This document shows, piece by piece, positions 17,179 through 26,970 of a stretch of DNA of 64,000 bases. Numbering within the stretch: the first letter of the stretch is position 1; every line of letters starts with the position of its first letter. The stretch is from positions 6,386,001-6,450,000 of the forward strand of contig NZ_JACYXC010000001.1 in the NCBI RefSeq assembly GCF_016031615.1, given 5' to 3'. Under the pieces are notes generated by a model. The model made no database searches. It saw only the letters and a list, made by a program, of their open reading frames with translations, and was not told the origin of the DNA. Made by a program: the position numbers and the translations under genes. Source of the stretch: Streptomyces pactum. Its GTDB lineage: Bacteria > Actinomycetota > Actinomycetes > Streptomycetales > Streptomycetaceae.

Positions 17179-19157
17179 AGCACCGGCCGGAACGCAGGCC
17201 GCGGAGTCCTCCGCCGAGGGGGACGCGGTGGTGACCACCGCCGAGGACGCCACCCGGACACCGGCCGAAGGGAACACCGCGCCGGCCGGCGATGCGGCGA
17301 TCCCCGCCGCCGAGGCCGTACCGGCCGGCCCCGCGCCCACCGGTGCCGAGGCCCCGGCCGCCGCGCCGGCACCGGAGGTGCCGTCCGCCCCCGTGGAGGC
17401 TGCCGCCGAATCCGCCGCCGATCCGGCTGCCGCCGAACCCCCGGCCGGTGAAACGGCCGTGACCGACGCGGCCGTCGGTGAGCCGGCTGCCCCCGGCGCG
17501 GAACCGGCCGTCGTGGCCGACCCGGGGGAGACGGCTCACGCCGCGATCGACTCTGCCGCCTCCGCCGTCTCCGCGGACCCGGCCGACGCCGTGCCCGCCT
17601 CCGCCACTGCCGCGGATCCGGCCGGAGCCGAGACTCCCGTCGCCGGTGAGCACGCCGAACCCGCGCCCCTGGCCGGGGAGGCCGCTCCGGAGCCCACCGA
17701 GCCCCTCGGTGCCGGCGCCGCCGAGGCCCCGGCAGCCGACGCCGTGCCCGCCACTGCCGCGGAAGCCGTGGCGGGGACGGCCGGACGGTCGCCGGAACCA
17801 CCGCTGAGCAGGCGTCACCCGAATCGGAGCGCGGCCCGGAGGAGCACACCGCCCCGGCCGGCGGCGCGCCCGCCGACGGCACGGACCCGTCCACGGTCAC
17901 CGAACCGGCCGCCGTCCCGGCGGCCGCGGACGGCGGCGAGGCCGACCCCGCGCCGGCCGGAGCCGAGGCGCCGGGCCCGGACACCGCCGAAGCTCCGGCT
18001 CCCGAGGCCGCCGCCGAGCCGGCCGAGGGCACGGCCGCCGACGCCGAGTCCGGCGACGCCGCGTCGCCCGATTCCGCGTCCACCGACCCCGCGTCCACCG
18101 CGCAGCCGGCCGAGGCGAACGTCGAGGCGGCGGGTGACGCCGCGTCCGGGGACACCCCGGCCGGCACCGCCGACGCGCCGGCCGGTTCCGGTACGGAGGC
18201 CGACGCCCCGGCCGCCGGCGCACAGGCGTCAGGAGACGCCGACGGCACGGCCGTTGCGCCAGCCACCACCGAGGAGGCGACGCCGGCCGGTGAGGCCGGG
18301 GTACCGGGCGGCGAAACGGCCGTACCGGCCGTCGACGGCGCGGCACCCCGGGACGAGGACGTCCCGACCGGCGCTCAGCCGGAGGCCACCGCTGCACCGG
18401 TCGCCGCCGAGGCGCCCGCGACCGCCGCCGTCCCGGCCGAACCGGCCGGAACCACCACCGACCCCGCCGAACCGGCCCCTGCCGAAGTGCCCGCTGCCGA
18501 ACCGGCCGCTGCCGAACCGGCCGCTGCCGTGCCGGCCCAGGAGCCCGCCGGGACCGCGTGCGCTGACGCCGTGTCGGAGGCTGCCGCCACCACCGCGGCC
18601 GCCGGGCCGGCCTCCGGGGAGACGGAGGACTCCGCTCCGCAGACCCCGGCGTCCGCTCCGGCCGCCGGGCCGGACACCTCCGCGGCGACGGAGGCCGCTC
18701 CGCCCACCGAGGCACAGCCCTCCGAAGCCCTGGCCGCCCCGGCCGCCGAGGCGCCGGACGCCGCTGCGGAGCAGCCCGCGGTGGCCTCCGGCGCGCCCGC
18801 CGCGGAGGCTCAGGCGACGGAACCCTCCGCCGACCCGGCCGCCGAGGCCGGTCCGTCGGACGAGGCCGGCCCGTCGGACGAGGACGCGACGGACACCGTG
18901 GCCGAGCCCGGCGAGGAGGGGGAGAGCGGCGCCGGCGCGACCGGCCCGCAGCCGGGAGCCCCCGAGCGGGTCGCCGACGGCACGGAGACCATCGCTTCGG
19001 CGGAGACCACTGCTCCGGCGGGAGGCGACCGGCCAGCCACCCCCGAGACCGCGCCCGCCGACCAGGCCCCCCGCCGCCGACCGGACCACCGCCGGTCAGA
19101 CCGCGTCCGACGCCGGTCAGACCGCGTCCGACGCCGCCGTCGCCCCCGGGCCGACCG

Positions 19158-21182
19158 GTGACGCCGCGGCGGAGTCCGGCACCGGGGCCGGCACCCCGGA
19201 GTCCGGCGGGCCGGCCGCCGTTCAGCCCACCGTCGCCCCGGCGCCCGCGCCGAAGGTCACCGACGGAGCCGCCACCGCGGCCCCCGGCACCGCGGCGTCC
19301 CCGGAGCCCGCGTCCACCACGGCCCCCCACCGGGAACACCGCCCCCACCGGCTCTGCCGTGCCCGGCGCGGACACCGGGGCGGGCGAGGCCCCGGCCGCC
19401 GGCACCCCGGCCGCGGAGGCGCGGCCGGAGCCGCCCGCGCCGGCCACCCCGCGCGCCGCGGGGTACGGCGAGGCGGAGCGGGCCGCCGTACACCGGGTGA
19501 TGCGGGAACGCCGCGACATCCGCAACGGCTTCCGGTCCGAGCCGATCCCGCACGAGGTGCTGCTCCGGGTCCTGGAGGCGGCGCACACCGCGCCCAGCGT
19601 CGGCCACTCGCAGCCGTGGGACTTCGTGGTCATCCGGTCCGAGGAAACCCGGCGCACGATGCACGAGCTGGCCAACCGTCAGCGCGAGGCGTACGCCAAG
19701 TCCCTGCCCAAGGGCCGGGCCAAGCAGTTCAAGCAGCTGAAGATCGAGGCCATCCTCGACACGCCGGTGAACATCGTGGTCACCGCCGACCCCACCCGGG
19801 GCGGCCGCCACACCCTGGGCCGGCACACCCAGCCGCAGATGGCCCCGTACTCCTCCGCCCTGGCGGTGGAGAACCTCTGGCTCGCCGCGCGGGCCGAGGG
19901 GCTGGGCGTGGGATGGGTCAGCTTCTTCGACGAGCGGGAGATGGTACGCACGCTCGGGCTGCCGGAGCACCTGGAGGTGGTCGCCTACCTCTGCGTCGGT
20001 TATGTCGATGAGTTCCCGGACGAGCCGGAGCTGATGCAGGCCGGATGGGCCAAGCGACGCCCGCTGTCCTGGGTGGTCCATGAGGAAACGTACGGGCGGC
20101 GCGCGCTGCCCGGTGAGGAGCCGCACGACTTGCTGCAGGAAACCCTGCGACGCATCCGCCCGCTCGACGCCAAGGCGCTCGGTGAGGCATGGGAGCGGCA
20201 GAAGCGGATGACCAAGCCGTCCGGCGCACTCGGCATGCTGGAGATCATCTCCGCGCAGCTCAGCGGCTTGTCCCGGAAGTGTCCCCCACCGATCCCGGAG
20301 CCCGCCGCGGTGGCGATCTTCGCCGGTGACCACGGCGTGCACGCCCAGGGGGTGACGGCCTGGCCCCAGGAGGTCACCACCCAGATGGTGACGAACTTCC
20401 TCGGTGGCGGCGCGGTGTGCAACGCGTTCGCCAACCAGGTCGGGGCCGAGGTGTGCGTGATCGACGTGGGCATCGCCGGCGACCTGCCCACCACCCCGGG
20501 GCTGCTGCCCCGGAAGGTCCGCCCCGGCACCGACGACTTCACCGTCGGTCCGGCGATGAGCCGCGAGGAGGCGCTGCGCGCCGTCGAGGTCGGCATCGAG
20601 ACCGCCCGCGACCTGGTGGCCGCGGGCAACAAGGCCCTGCTCACCGGGGAGATGGGCATCGCCAACACCACCGTGTCGGCAGCGCTGATCTCCGTCTACA
20701 CCGGGGCCGACCCGGCCGAGATCACCGGACGCGGTACCGGCATCAACGACGAGATGCACGCCCGGAAGGTCGATGTCGTCCGGCGCGCGCTGGAGCTGCA
20801 CCAGCCGGACCCGGCCGACCCGATCGGCGTGCTGGCCGCGATCGGTGGCCTGGAGCACGCGGCCATCGTCGGCCTGGTGCTCGGCGGGGCCTCGTTGCGC
20901 ACCCCGGTGATCCTGGACGGGGTGAGCGCGGGTGCCGCCGCTCTGGTCGCCCGGGCCATCGCACCCGAGGCGCTGGCGGCCTGCATCGCCGGGCACCGCA
21001 GTGCCGAGCCCGGTCACGTGGCCGCGCTCAACAAGCTGGGCCTGCGCCCGCTGGTGGACCTCGACCTCCGGCTGGGGGAGGGGACCGGGGCGCTGCTGGC
21101 GCTGCCGGTGGTGCAGAGCGCGGCCCGGGCCATGCACGAGGTGGCCACCTTCGACGCCGCCGGGGTCACCGAGAAGTCCTGA
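19158..21182 (+). CDS. cobT: BluB (dimethylbenzimidazole synthase) - CobT (phosphoribosyltransferase) portion
   Basis: The frame is open from 19158, but real coding in it begins only about 19329, after the last frameshift. BluB (about 19440-20130) is a nitroreductase-like flavoprotein that breaks FMN down to dimethylbenzimidazole: RRDIRNGFRSEPIPHEVL and APSVGHSQPWDFVVI. CobT (about 20150-21180) transfers ribose phosphate from nicotinate mononucleotide to that base to make the lower ligand of B12: FAGDHGVHAQGV, EMGIANTTVSAA, and the C-terminal GEGTGALLAL with the catalytic Glu. Fusion joins two consecutive steps. The gene lies between cobL and a uroporphyrinogen methyltransferase gene. The N-terminal limit is unresolved because of the frameshifts. 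Confidence 0.85.
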   Translation: MTPRRSPAPGPAPRSPAGRPPFSPPSPRRPRRRSPTEPPPRPPAPRRPRSPRPPRPPTGNTAPTGSAVPGADTGAGEAPAAGTPAAEARPEPPAPATPRAAGYGEAERAAVHRVMRERRDIRNGFRSEPIPHEVLLRVLEAAHTAPSVGHSQPWDFVVIRSEETRRTMHELANRQREAYAKSLPKGRAKQFKQLKIEAILDTPVNIVVTADPTRGGRHTLGRHTQPQMAPYSSALAVENLWLAARAEGLGVGWVSFFDEREMVRTLGLPEHLEVVAYLCVGYVDEFPDEPELMQAGWAKRRPLSWVVHEETYGRRALPGEEPHDLLQETLRRIRPLDAKALGEAWERQKRMTKPSGALGMLEIISAQLSGLSRKCPPPIPEPAAVAIFAGDHGVHAQGVTAWPQEVTTQMVTNFLGGGAVCNAFANQVGAEVCVIDVGIAGDLPTTPGLLPRKVRPGTDDFTVGPAMSREEALRAVEVGIETARDLVAAGNKALLTGEMGIANTTVSAALISVYTGADPAEITGRGTGINDEMHARKVDVVRRALELHQPDPADPIGVLAAIGGLEHAAIVGLVLGGASLRTPVILDGVSAGAAALVARAIAPEALAACIAGHRSAEPGHVAALNKLGLRPLVDLDLRLGEGTGALLALPVVQSAARAMHEVATFDAAGVTEKS

Positions 21183-21854
21183 CCGGGAGGGCGGGCGCCC
21201 CGGCACCGCCGGGACCGCCCGCCCTTTCCCACGCGCTTCCGCCCGCCGGGCGGCCGGCCCGCGCACGCACGCCTCCCGCCCCTCCGCCGTACCGGCCCAC
21301 CGCGTCGCCCGCCGCCACCGGCCGTCCGCCGCACCACCCGTCCCGCGGGCCGGGTTCGCGGGAGGTCCGCCGTCCGGCCGCGCACCGGGCCATGGCGTCC
21401 CGGACGGGCGCACCGCGCGCACGGGAACGGGGTGGGCCGCGGGCAGGGGCACCGGTACCTCCCGCGAACCCGGCCCGGTGCCGTACCGCCCGTCCGCCCG
21501 CCGCTCGTCCGCCCGGCTGCCGTCCCTCCGCCCGCTGCCGTCCCCGTCCGGCCACGCGCCGCGGCACCCCACCATGGGCCGCGAACGGTGGGCCGTGGAC
21601 CGTGGCCCACGCCGTGCGCCCGGCGTGCCGGGCCGGGTGCGCCGCCGGACGGGTCCCGGCGCGGTCCACCCGACGGCGGCCCGCGGAAGTGATCCGTACC
21701 GCAGCCGTACCGGCGTGGCGGTCCCCGGCGCAGGCCGTAGGGTATGCGCGGGGGGCCGGGGCCGGCATCCCGCATCCGACCAGCCTCCGCCGACGACGCC
21801 GGGGCACCCACGTACCACAGTGGCCGACGAACCGCACGAGGAGAGCCGCACCGC
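21183..21854. other. Intergenic, no gene supported
   Basis: 672 bp of C/G-rich sequence between bluB-cobT and cobA. Overlapping frames exist on both strands but none shows domains or consistent codon character. A GGGCGCC-type imperfect palindrome just after the cobT stop (about 21189-21222) could terminate transcription. Confidence 0.4.
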
Positions 21855-23078
21855 ATGCCCGAGAACCACGCTTATCCCGTCGGACTGCGCCTGTCCGGGC
21901 GGCGCGTCGTCGTGCTCGGCGGCGGACAGGTCGCCCAGCGGCGGCTGCCCGCCCTGATCGCCGCCGGTGCCGACGTGGTCCTGGTGTCGCCGTCCGCCAC
22001 GCCCTCGGTGGAAGCCATGGCGGACGCCGGTGAACTCCGCTGGGAGCGTCGCCGGTACCGGGAGGGCGACTTCGAGGGTGCCTGGTACGCGCTGATCACC
22101 ACCGACGACCCGGAGGCGAACGCGGCGGCCTCGGCCGAGGCGGAGGCGCGCCGGGTGTGGTGCGTACGGAGCGACGACGCCGAGGCCGCCTCCGCGTGGA
22201 CCCCGGCCACCGGCCGCAGCGAGGGCGTGACCGTGGCCGTCCTCACCGGCAACGACCCGCGCCGTTCGGCGGCGGTCCGGGACGCGGTGGTCGAGGGGCT
22301 GCGGGACGGCACGCTCGGCGCGCCGCACCGCCGGCTCCGGGCGGGGGGCAGCGTCGCCCTGGTCGGCGGCGGCCCCGGCGACCCGGACCTGATCACGGTG
22401 CGCGGACGGCGGCTGCTCGCCGAGGCCGATGTGGTCATCGCCGACCGGCTCGGCCCCCGTGACCTGCTCGACGAACTGCCGCCGCACGTCGAGGTGATCG
22501 ACGCGGCGAAGATCCCGTACGGCCGGTTCATGGCGCAGGAGGCCATCAACAACGCGCTCATCGAGCACGCGAAGGCCGGGAAGACCGTGGTCCGCCTCAA
22601 GGGCGGGGACCCGTTCGTCTTCGGCCGCGGCATGGAGGAGGCCGAGGCGCTCGCGGCGGCCGGCATACCGTGCACCGTCATCCCCGGCATCTCCAGCTCC
22701 ATCAGCGTGCCCGGCGCGGCCGGCATCCCGGTCACCCACCGCGGGGTCGCCCACGAGTTCACCGTGGTCAGCGGCCATGTCGCCCCGGACGACCCCAGCT
22801 CCCTGGTGGACTGGGCCGCGCTGGCCCGGCTGCGCGGCACCCTGGTGCTGCTGATGGCGGTGGAGAAGATCGGCCGGATCGCCGCCGCGCTGATGGAGCA
22901 CGGCCGGGCGGGCGACACCCCGGTCGCGGTGGTCCAGGAGGGCACGACCGCGGCGCAGCGGCGGGTGGACGCCACGCTCGCCACCGTGGGACAGCGGGTC
23001 GCGGAGGAGGGCGTCCGGCCGCCGGCGGTCATCGTCATCGGCGACGTCGTGACCCTCGGCCCCGCCACCACGCGCTGA
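21855..23078 (+). CDS. cobA: Uroporphyrinogen-III C-methyltransferase with siroheme-synthase domain (CysG type)
   Basis: Methylates uroporphyrinogen III at C2 and C7 to precorrin-2, the branch point to siroheme and cobalamin. The 407-residue protein has an N-terminal Rossmann domain (VVVLGGGQVAQRRLPALIAAG, residues 19-39) of the precorrin-2 dehydrogenase/ferrochelatase type. The C-terminal methylase (about 160-400) has VGGGPGDPDLITVRG, VVRLKGGDPFVFGRG and PVTHRGVAHEFTVVSGH. The ATG at 21855 is preceded by GAGGAGAGCC. The two domains suggest it can make siroheme by itself, like E. coli CysG. CysG's middle dimerisation domain seems short here. Confidence 0.92.
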   Translation: MPENHAYPVGLRLSGRRVVVLGGGQVAQRRLPALIAAGADVVLVSPSATPSVEAMADAGELRWERRRYREGDFEGAWYALITTDDPEANAAASAEAEARRVWCVRSDDAEAASAWTPATGRSEGVTVAVLTGNDPRRSAAVRDAVVEGLRDGTLGAPHRRLRAGGSVALVGGGPGDPDLITVRGRRLLAEADVVIADRLGPRDLLDELPPHVEVIDAAKIPYGRFMAQEAINNALIEHAKAGKTVVRLKGGDPFVFGRGMEEAEALAAAGIPCTVIPGISSSISVPGAAGIPVTHRGVAHEFTVVSGHVAPDDPSSLVDWAALARLRGTLVLLMAVEKIGRIAAALMEHGRAGDTPVAVVQEGTTAAQRRVDATLATVGQRVAEEGVRPPAVIVIGDVVTLGPATTR

Positions 23079-23130
23079 CGCGCGCCCGGACCGGCGCGCC
23101 CGCCCCCGAACGACAAGGCGGTATCACCCC

Positions 23131-23949
23131 GTGGCTGACCCCATCCTCATCGACGACCCCGCCGACCCGCGCCTGCACGACTACACCGGCCTGACCGACG
23201 TGGAGCTGCGCCGGCGGCGCGAGCCGGCCGAGGGCCTGTTCATCGCCGAGGGCGAGAAGGTGATCCGGCGTGCCCGGCAGGCCGGGTACCGGATGCGCTC
23301 GATGATGCTGTCGGCCAAGTGGATCGACGTGATGCGCGACGTCATCGAGGAGGAGACCGCGCCGGTCTACGCGGTCACTCCCGGCCTCGCGGAGCAGGTC
23401 ACCGGCTACCACGTCCACCGGGGAGCGCTCGCCTCCATGCGGCGCGAGCCGCTGCCGGACGCCGCCACGCTGCTGGCCGCCGCCCGCCGGGTCGCGGTCC
23501 TGGAGTCGGTCAACGACCACACCAACATCGGCGCGATCTTCCGGAGCGCCGCCGCCCTCGGGATGGACGCGGTGCTGCTCTCCCCGGACTGCGCGGACCC
23601 GCTCTACCGGCGGTCGGTGAAGGTGTCGATGGGCGCCGTCTTCTCGGTGCCGTACGCCCGGGCGGAGAGCTGGCCCCAGGGACTGGACGCGGTCCGCGAG
23701 GCCGGCTTCTCCCTGCTGGCCCTCACCCCGGACGCGAGGGCCACCACGATGGACGACGCCGCGCCGCACCGCCGGGAGCGGGTCGCGCTGATGCTCGGCG
23801 CGGAGGGCGAGGGGCTGTCCCGGCAGGCACTGGCGGCGGCGGACGAGTGGGTGCGCATCCCGATGGCGCACGGGGTGGACTCGCTCAACGTCGGGGCCGC
23901 CGCGGCGGTGGCCTTCTACGCCGTGGTGACCGGCCGCCCCCGCGACTGA
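23131..23949 (+). CDS. SpoU/TrmH-family RNA 2'-O-methyltransferase
   Basis: A 272-residue SAM-dependent methyltransferase acting on rRNA or tRNA ribose. The SPOUT signatures are present: NDHTNIGAIFRSAAALG (motif 1, about residues 130-146), LMLGAEGEGLS (motif 2) and IPMAHGVDSLNVGAAAAV (motif 3), which form the trefoil-knot SAM site. An N-terminal L30e-like substrate-binding part precedes it (RREPAEGLFIAEGEKVIRRA). The GTG at 23131 is preceded by AAGGCGG. The exact target nucleotide cannot be read from the sequence. Confidence 0.88.
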   Translation: MADPILIDDPADPRLHDYTGLTDVELRRRREPAEGLFIAEGEKVIRRARQAGYRMRSMMLSAKWIDVMRDVIEEETAPVYAVTPGLAEQVTGYHVHRGALASMRREPLPDAATLLAAARRVAVLESVNDHTNIGAIFRSAAALGMDAVLLSPDCADPLYRRSVKVSMGAVFSVPYARAESWPQGLDAVREAGFSLLALTPDARATTMDDAAPHRRERVALMLGAEGEGLSRQALAAADEWVRIPMAHGVDSLNVGAAAAVAFYAVVTGRPRD

Positions 23950-24057
23950 CCCGCCGGACGCGGCTCGCGCGTATCGGCCGGCCCGCGTGACCGGGCGTCC
24001 CCGCCTCCTCCACCGGGGCGGGCCACCGGACGGCGGCCGGGGCCGGTGGCCGGGGAT

Positions 24058-25473
24058 TCAGATCCCGTCGGTACGCGGTCCCGGCCCGGGCAGCGACGCC
24101 GACGCGCCGGCCGGATCGGCCGGACCGGTCCGCACGACGGTCGCCGGGTCCGCAGCGGTGGTCCGGACGGTGGTCACGGGCGGCCGTTCGCCGCCCAGTC
24201 CGCGCGCCGGGCCCTGGCACCCCTGCGCCGCCGCGATGCCCAGTGCCGCCAGCAGGGTCACCACCACGAACACGATCAGCCGCTGGCGGAGCAGCCGCCG
24301 GTCCGGCCCGCCGGGCCTGCGGGGCTGGGGGGCCGGTGCGGGCACCGGCCCGTACGGTCGGCCGGTTCCCCCGCCGGGCGCCGGGCGGGGTCCGCCCGGT
24401 GGCGGGGGCGGCCGGACGCCGCCGGGCGGGAGCCGGACGACCGGGCACCGGCCGGCCGGGAACCGGAGCCGCCCGCGGTGCCGGACCCGGGGCAGGGGCC
24501 GGCCGGGCCGAGGCTGCTGCGGGCGGGGGGTGGGCGCCCCGCCGGGCCGGCGCTCGGTGCGCTGCTGCGCGTACTCGTCCGCGCGCCGCCCGGTGGGCCG
24601 TTCGACGTGCCGGCGGGTGAACTCCGCACGGCCGTCGGAGGGGCCCTGCCCGTGCGCCTCGCGGGCGGCGATCTCCTTGAGCCGCAGCGACAGCTGGAGG
24701 GTGCTCGGCCGGTCCTCCGGGTCCTTGGCGAGGCAGGCGTGGATCAGCGGGGCGAGCGCGTCCGGGACCCCGAGCAGCTGCGGCTCCTCGTGCACCACGC
24801 GGTACAGCATCACCTCGGAACTGCCCTGCCCGAAGGGGGAGTCGGCGGTGGACGCGTAGGCGAGGGTGGCGCCCAGCGCGAAGACGTCCGTGGCCGGGGT
24901 CACCGCCGCGCCACGGACCTGCTCGGGCGCGAGGAAGCCGGGGGAGCCGACGGCGGTGCCCACGTGCGTCAGGGTGCTGGCGCCGGTCGCCCAGGCGATG
25001 CCGAAGTCGATGATCCGGGGCCCCTTGGGGGACAGCAGGATGTTCGACGGCTTGAGATCACGGTGCACCACCCCGGCGTCGTGCACCGCCAACAGGCCCT
25101 CGGCCAGCGCCGAGCCGATCGCGGCGACCTGCGCGGCGGGCAGCGGCCCCTCCTCGTTCACCTTGTCGTGCAGCGAGGGACCGGGCACGTACTGGGTGGC
25201 GAACCACGGCCGGTCGGCGTCGAGATCGGCGGCCACCAGCCGGGCCGTGCAGCCCCCGCGGATCCGCCGGGCCGCCGACACCTCACGGGCGAACCGGGAC
25301 CGGAACTCCTGGTCCTCGGCGAGATCCGGGCGGATCACCTTCAGCGCCACCCGCTGTCCGCGCCGGTCCGAACCGAGGTAGACCACGCCCATCCCGCCCG
25401 CGCCGAGCCGCCGGTGGAGCCGGAACGAGCCGACGACACGCGGATCCTCGCGCCGGAGCCGCATCATCGCCAT
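24058..25473 (-). CDS. Membrane-anchored Ser/Thr protein kinase (PknB type)
   Basis: A 471-residue eukaryotic-like kinase. The catalytic domain spans about residues 16-275: glycine loop GAGGMGVVYLG, VAIK-type lysine in VALKVI, catalytic HRDLKPSN, metal-binding DFG (IIDFGIA) and the APE motif (FLAPEQV). A long Pro/Arg/Gly linker follows, then one transmembrane helix (LIVFVVVTLLAALGIAAA) and an external tail of about 55 residues. No PASTA repeats are present, so the outside signal is unknown. The ATG at 25473 has AGGGGA about 6 nt upstream. A frame open to 25551 would place promoter-like sequence inside the gene. Confidence 0.9.
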   Translation of the reverse strand: MAMMRLRREDPRVVGSFRLHRRLGAGGMGVVYLGSDRRGQRVALKVIRPDLAEDQEFRSRFAREVSAARRIRGGCTARLVAADLDADRPWFATQYVPGPSLHDKVNEEGPLPAAQVAAIGSALAEGLLAVHDAGVVHRDLKPSNILLSPKGPRIIDFGIAWATGASTLTHVGTAVGSPGFLAPEQVRGAAVTPATDVFALGATLAYASTADSPFGQGSSEVMLYRVVHEEPQLLGVPDALAPLIHACLAKDPEDRPSTLQLSLRLKEIAAREAHGQGPSDGRAEFTRRHVERPTGRRADEYAQQRTERRPGGAPTPRPQQPRPGRPLPRVRHRGRLRFPAGRCPVVRLPPGGVRPPPPPGGPRPAPGGGTGRPYGPVPAPAPQPRRPGGPDRRLLRQRLIVFVVVTLLAALGIAAAQGCQGPARGLGGERPPVTTVRTTAADPATVVRTGPADPAGASASLPGPGPRTDGI

Positions 25474-25844
25474 GTCCGTCCCCTGCCTCCGGTGGGGAGG
25501 CCCCACTCCACTTGCGTCTGACGGGCCACAGCTTACGTATTGACGCGCCACCTTGCTGAGAGGCCGCGCATGCGTCGGGCGACGGATTGTCAGCAGCCCG
25601 CCGCCCGGCGGCCGGTGCGGCGCCCCCGCCCGGACCGGCCGAACCGGCCGCCGCCGCGGCTGCCGCCAAGCCCGTGCGGACCAGCGGAGGTTGGGCCCGG
25701 CGGCGACGGGGCCCGGGTCCGGTCGCCGTCCGCCGGCCGCGCGGACCGGTGGGTGCCGGGCCCGGACACGCCCGGCCCGGCACCCACCGGGATCCGGGCG
25801 CGGGCGCCGGCAGGGGAGCGGGGGAAGTGAGCGAAGTCACCCCG

Positions 25845-25891
25845 AGGGGGACCACCCGGGGGTATCCCGGGGACCCCGGGTGCGTCCCCCT
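25845..25891. other. Strong unexplained hairpin in a divergent intergenic region
   Basis: Left arm 25845-25861 (AGGGGGAC+CACCCGGGG) and right arm 25874-25891 pair over 17 bp with a single-base bulge and a 12-nt loop. It lies between the leftward kinase gene (start 25473) and the rightward small membrane-protein gene (start 26103), so it does not follow either gene. The 25474-26102 gap otherwise shows no gene. Confidence 0.7.
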
Positions 25892-26102
25892 CCGGGATGA
25901 CCCCGAGTCCCCCGGGCAGGTCTCCACCCAGGGGAGTACGCCGAACAGTGACACGTCATCCTCCCGGAGGCCCGGCAATCGGTACGAGGGCATGACGTCG
26001 GGTTGCCGGGGGCGCCCTACTGTTGTGCTCAAGCGGTGGGCGCAGCACTCGTCCCCCGAGGTACGACGCCCGCCGCTGCAGACCTCACAGAGAGGAAGGG
26101 TG

Positions 26103-26336
26103 ATGGCGGACACCGCGGTACGCACGGTCCTCCGGACGCGCGGACGAGCGGTCGTCGGCGTGCCCCCGGCCGGTGCCGGGAGCACGACCGGAGCCGGGGA
26201 ACAGACCGGCCGCCGCCATCCGCTGGTCGCCGCGGCCATGGTGCTGCCGCTGGCCGCCGTCCTCGCTGTGGTGTTCGGCGGCTGGGAAGCCGTCGTGACA
26301 CAGGCGTCGTCCGTGGCGGGAATGCTGGGGCGCTGA
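26103..26336 (+). CDS. Small single-pass membrane protein, unknown function
   Basis: A 77-residue protein: a polar, Thr/Arg/Gly-rich N-terminal half, one transmembrane helix (HPLVAAAMVLPLAAVLAVVFG, about residues 41-61), and a short tail. A strong ribosome site (GAGAGGAAGGG) directly precedes a GTG-ATG pair (26100/26103), either of which could be the start. A terminator follows about 85 bp after the stop, so it is a single-gene transcript. No family was recognised. Confidence 0.75.
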   Translation: MADTAVRTVLRTRGRAVVGVPPAGAGSTTGAGEQTGRRHPLVAAAMVLPLAAVLAVVFGGWEAVVTQASSVAGMLGR

Positions 26337-26419
26337 GCGCCCCGGGTCCGGGAGAGCGGCCCGGACCGGGGACTTCCGGCCATAACCCCGTGGGGACGGG
26401 GGTGCGGCGGACGGCACGA

Positions 26420-26451
26420 ATGCCCGGGTAGCTGGGGAGCTACCCGGGCAT
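26420..26451. terminator. Intrinsic terminator of the small membrane-protein gene
   Basis: A perfect 14-bp stem, ATGCCCGGGTAGCT/AGCTACCCGGGCAT, with a GGGG loop. One of the clearest hairpins in the window. Confidence 0.85.
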
Positions 26452-26970
26452 CGCGCTGTCCGGACCCGGGCCTCCGCGCCCACCCGCCCGGGGAGGCCGG
26501 GCCGCCGGGGCCGGCGTTGTCAGCGGGGCCGGCTGTGGCCTCCCCCTCCCGCCCGGCCGCTTCCGCCTCGCTGCTTGCGCCCCGGCCCCGTCCCGGCCCC
26601 CTCCCGCCCGGTCCGTCCCACCGGACCCGCCCGCCGGGTGCCAACCCTCCCGTGCCGCGGCCCCGCCCCGAGTGCCGCGCGGTCCGGCCCCTCCCGCGCC
26701 TCCCATCCGTCCTGTTCCGGCGGTCGGTGCCCCCGGCGCCGTGGGGTCCGGCCCCATGCCCGGGTGCCGCCCGGTGCCGGTGCGGCCCGGGCCGGGGTGT
26801 CCGGGGCGGGCCGGATACCGCAACGCGATGGCACCCGCGACCGGTCCCGGCCGACCCCCATCCGCCGTCGGGCCGACGGCTCGCACCCCATCGCGAGAGA
26901 GGCGGTGAAGGATAGGATCCGGCCAGGTGGGCGGCGCGAACGGGTGCCGGAGCAGGAGGGCGGGAACGGG
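26452..26970. other. Intergenic, no gene
   Basis: C/G-rich spacer before the disrupted phosphotransferase gene. No supported frame. AGGAGGG at about 26954-26960 serves the ATG at 26971. Confidence 0.4.

Larger units (their letters stand above)
14947..21182 (+). pseudogene. cobT: Giant BluB-CobT fusion gene with low-complexity N-terminus, four apparent frameshifts
   Basis: One long gene seems to run from the ATG at 14947 to the stop at 21182, but the coding frame changes four times, each at a C or G run. There is one base too many in the C runs 16745-16749, 19067-19072 and 19323-19328, and one too few in the G run 17773-17776. Correcting these gives 6,234 nt, an exact multiple of three, or 2,077 residues. 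Order of parts: a His/Gly/Asp-rich region (about residues 20-215), a nine-residue QPYP repeat (369-431), a very long Ala/Pro/Glu region to about 1,490, a BluB domain making dimethylbenzimidazole, and CobT, which activates that base. GAGGGG lies 8 nt before the start. Whether the shifts are assembly errors or real is not decidable here. Confidence 0.75.

Noticed and set aside
13999..17340. A 1,113-codon open frame on the minus strand opposite cobL and the BluB-CobT gene
   Set aside because: Ser/Ala/Gly-rich and then Arg/Gly-rich with no domains. The plus strand here has clear CbiT sequence and repeat coding. Long antisense frames are expected at this GC content.
19257..22901. A 1,214-codon minus-strand open frame
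   Set aside because: It runs opposite the well-supported BluB, CobT and CobA coding and has no recognisable motif.
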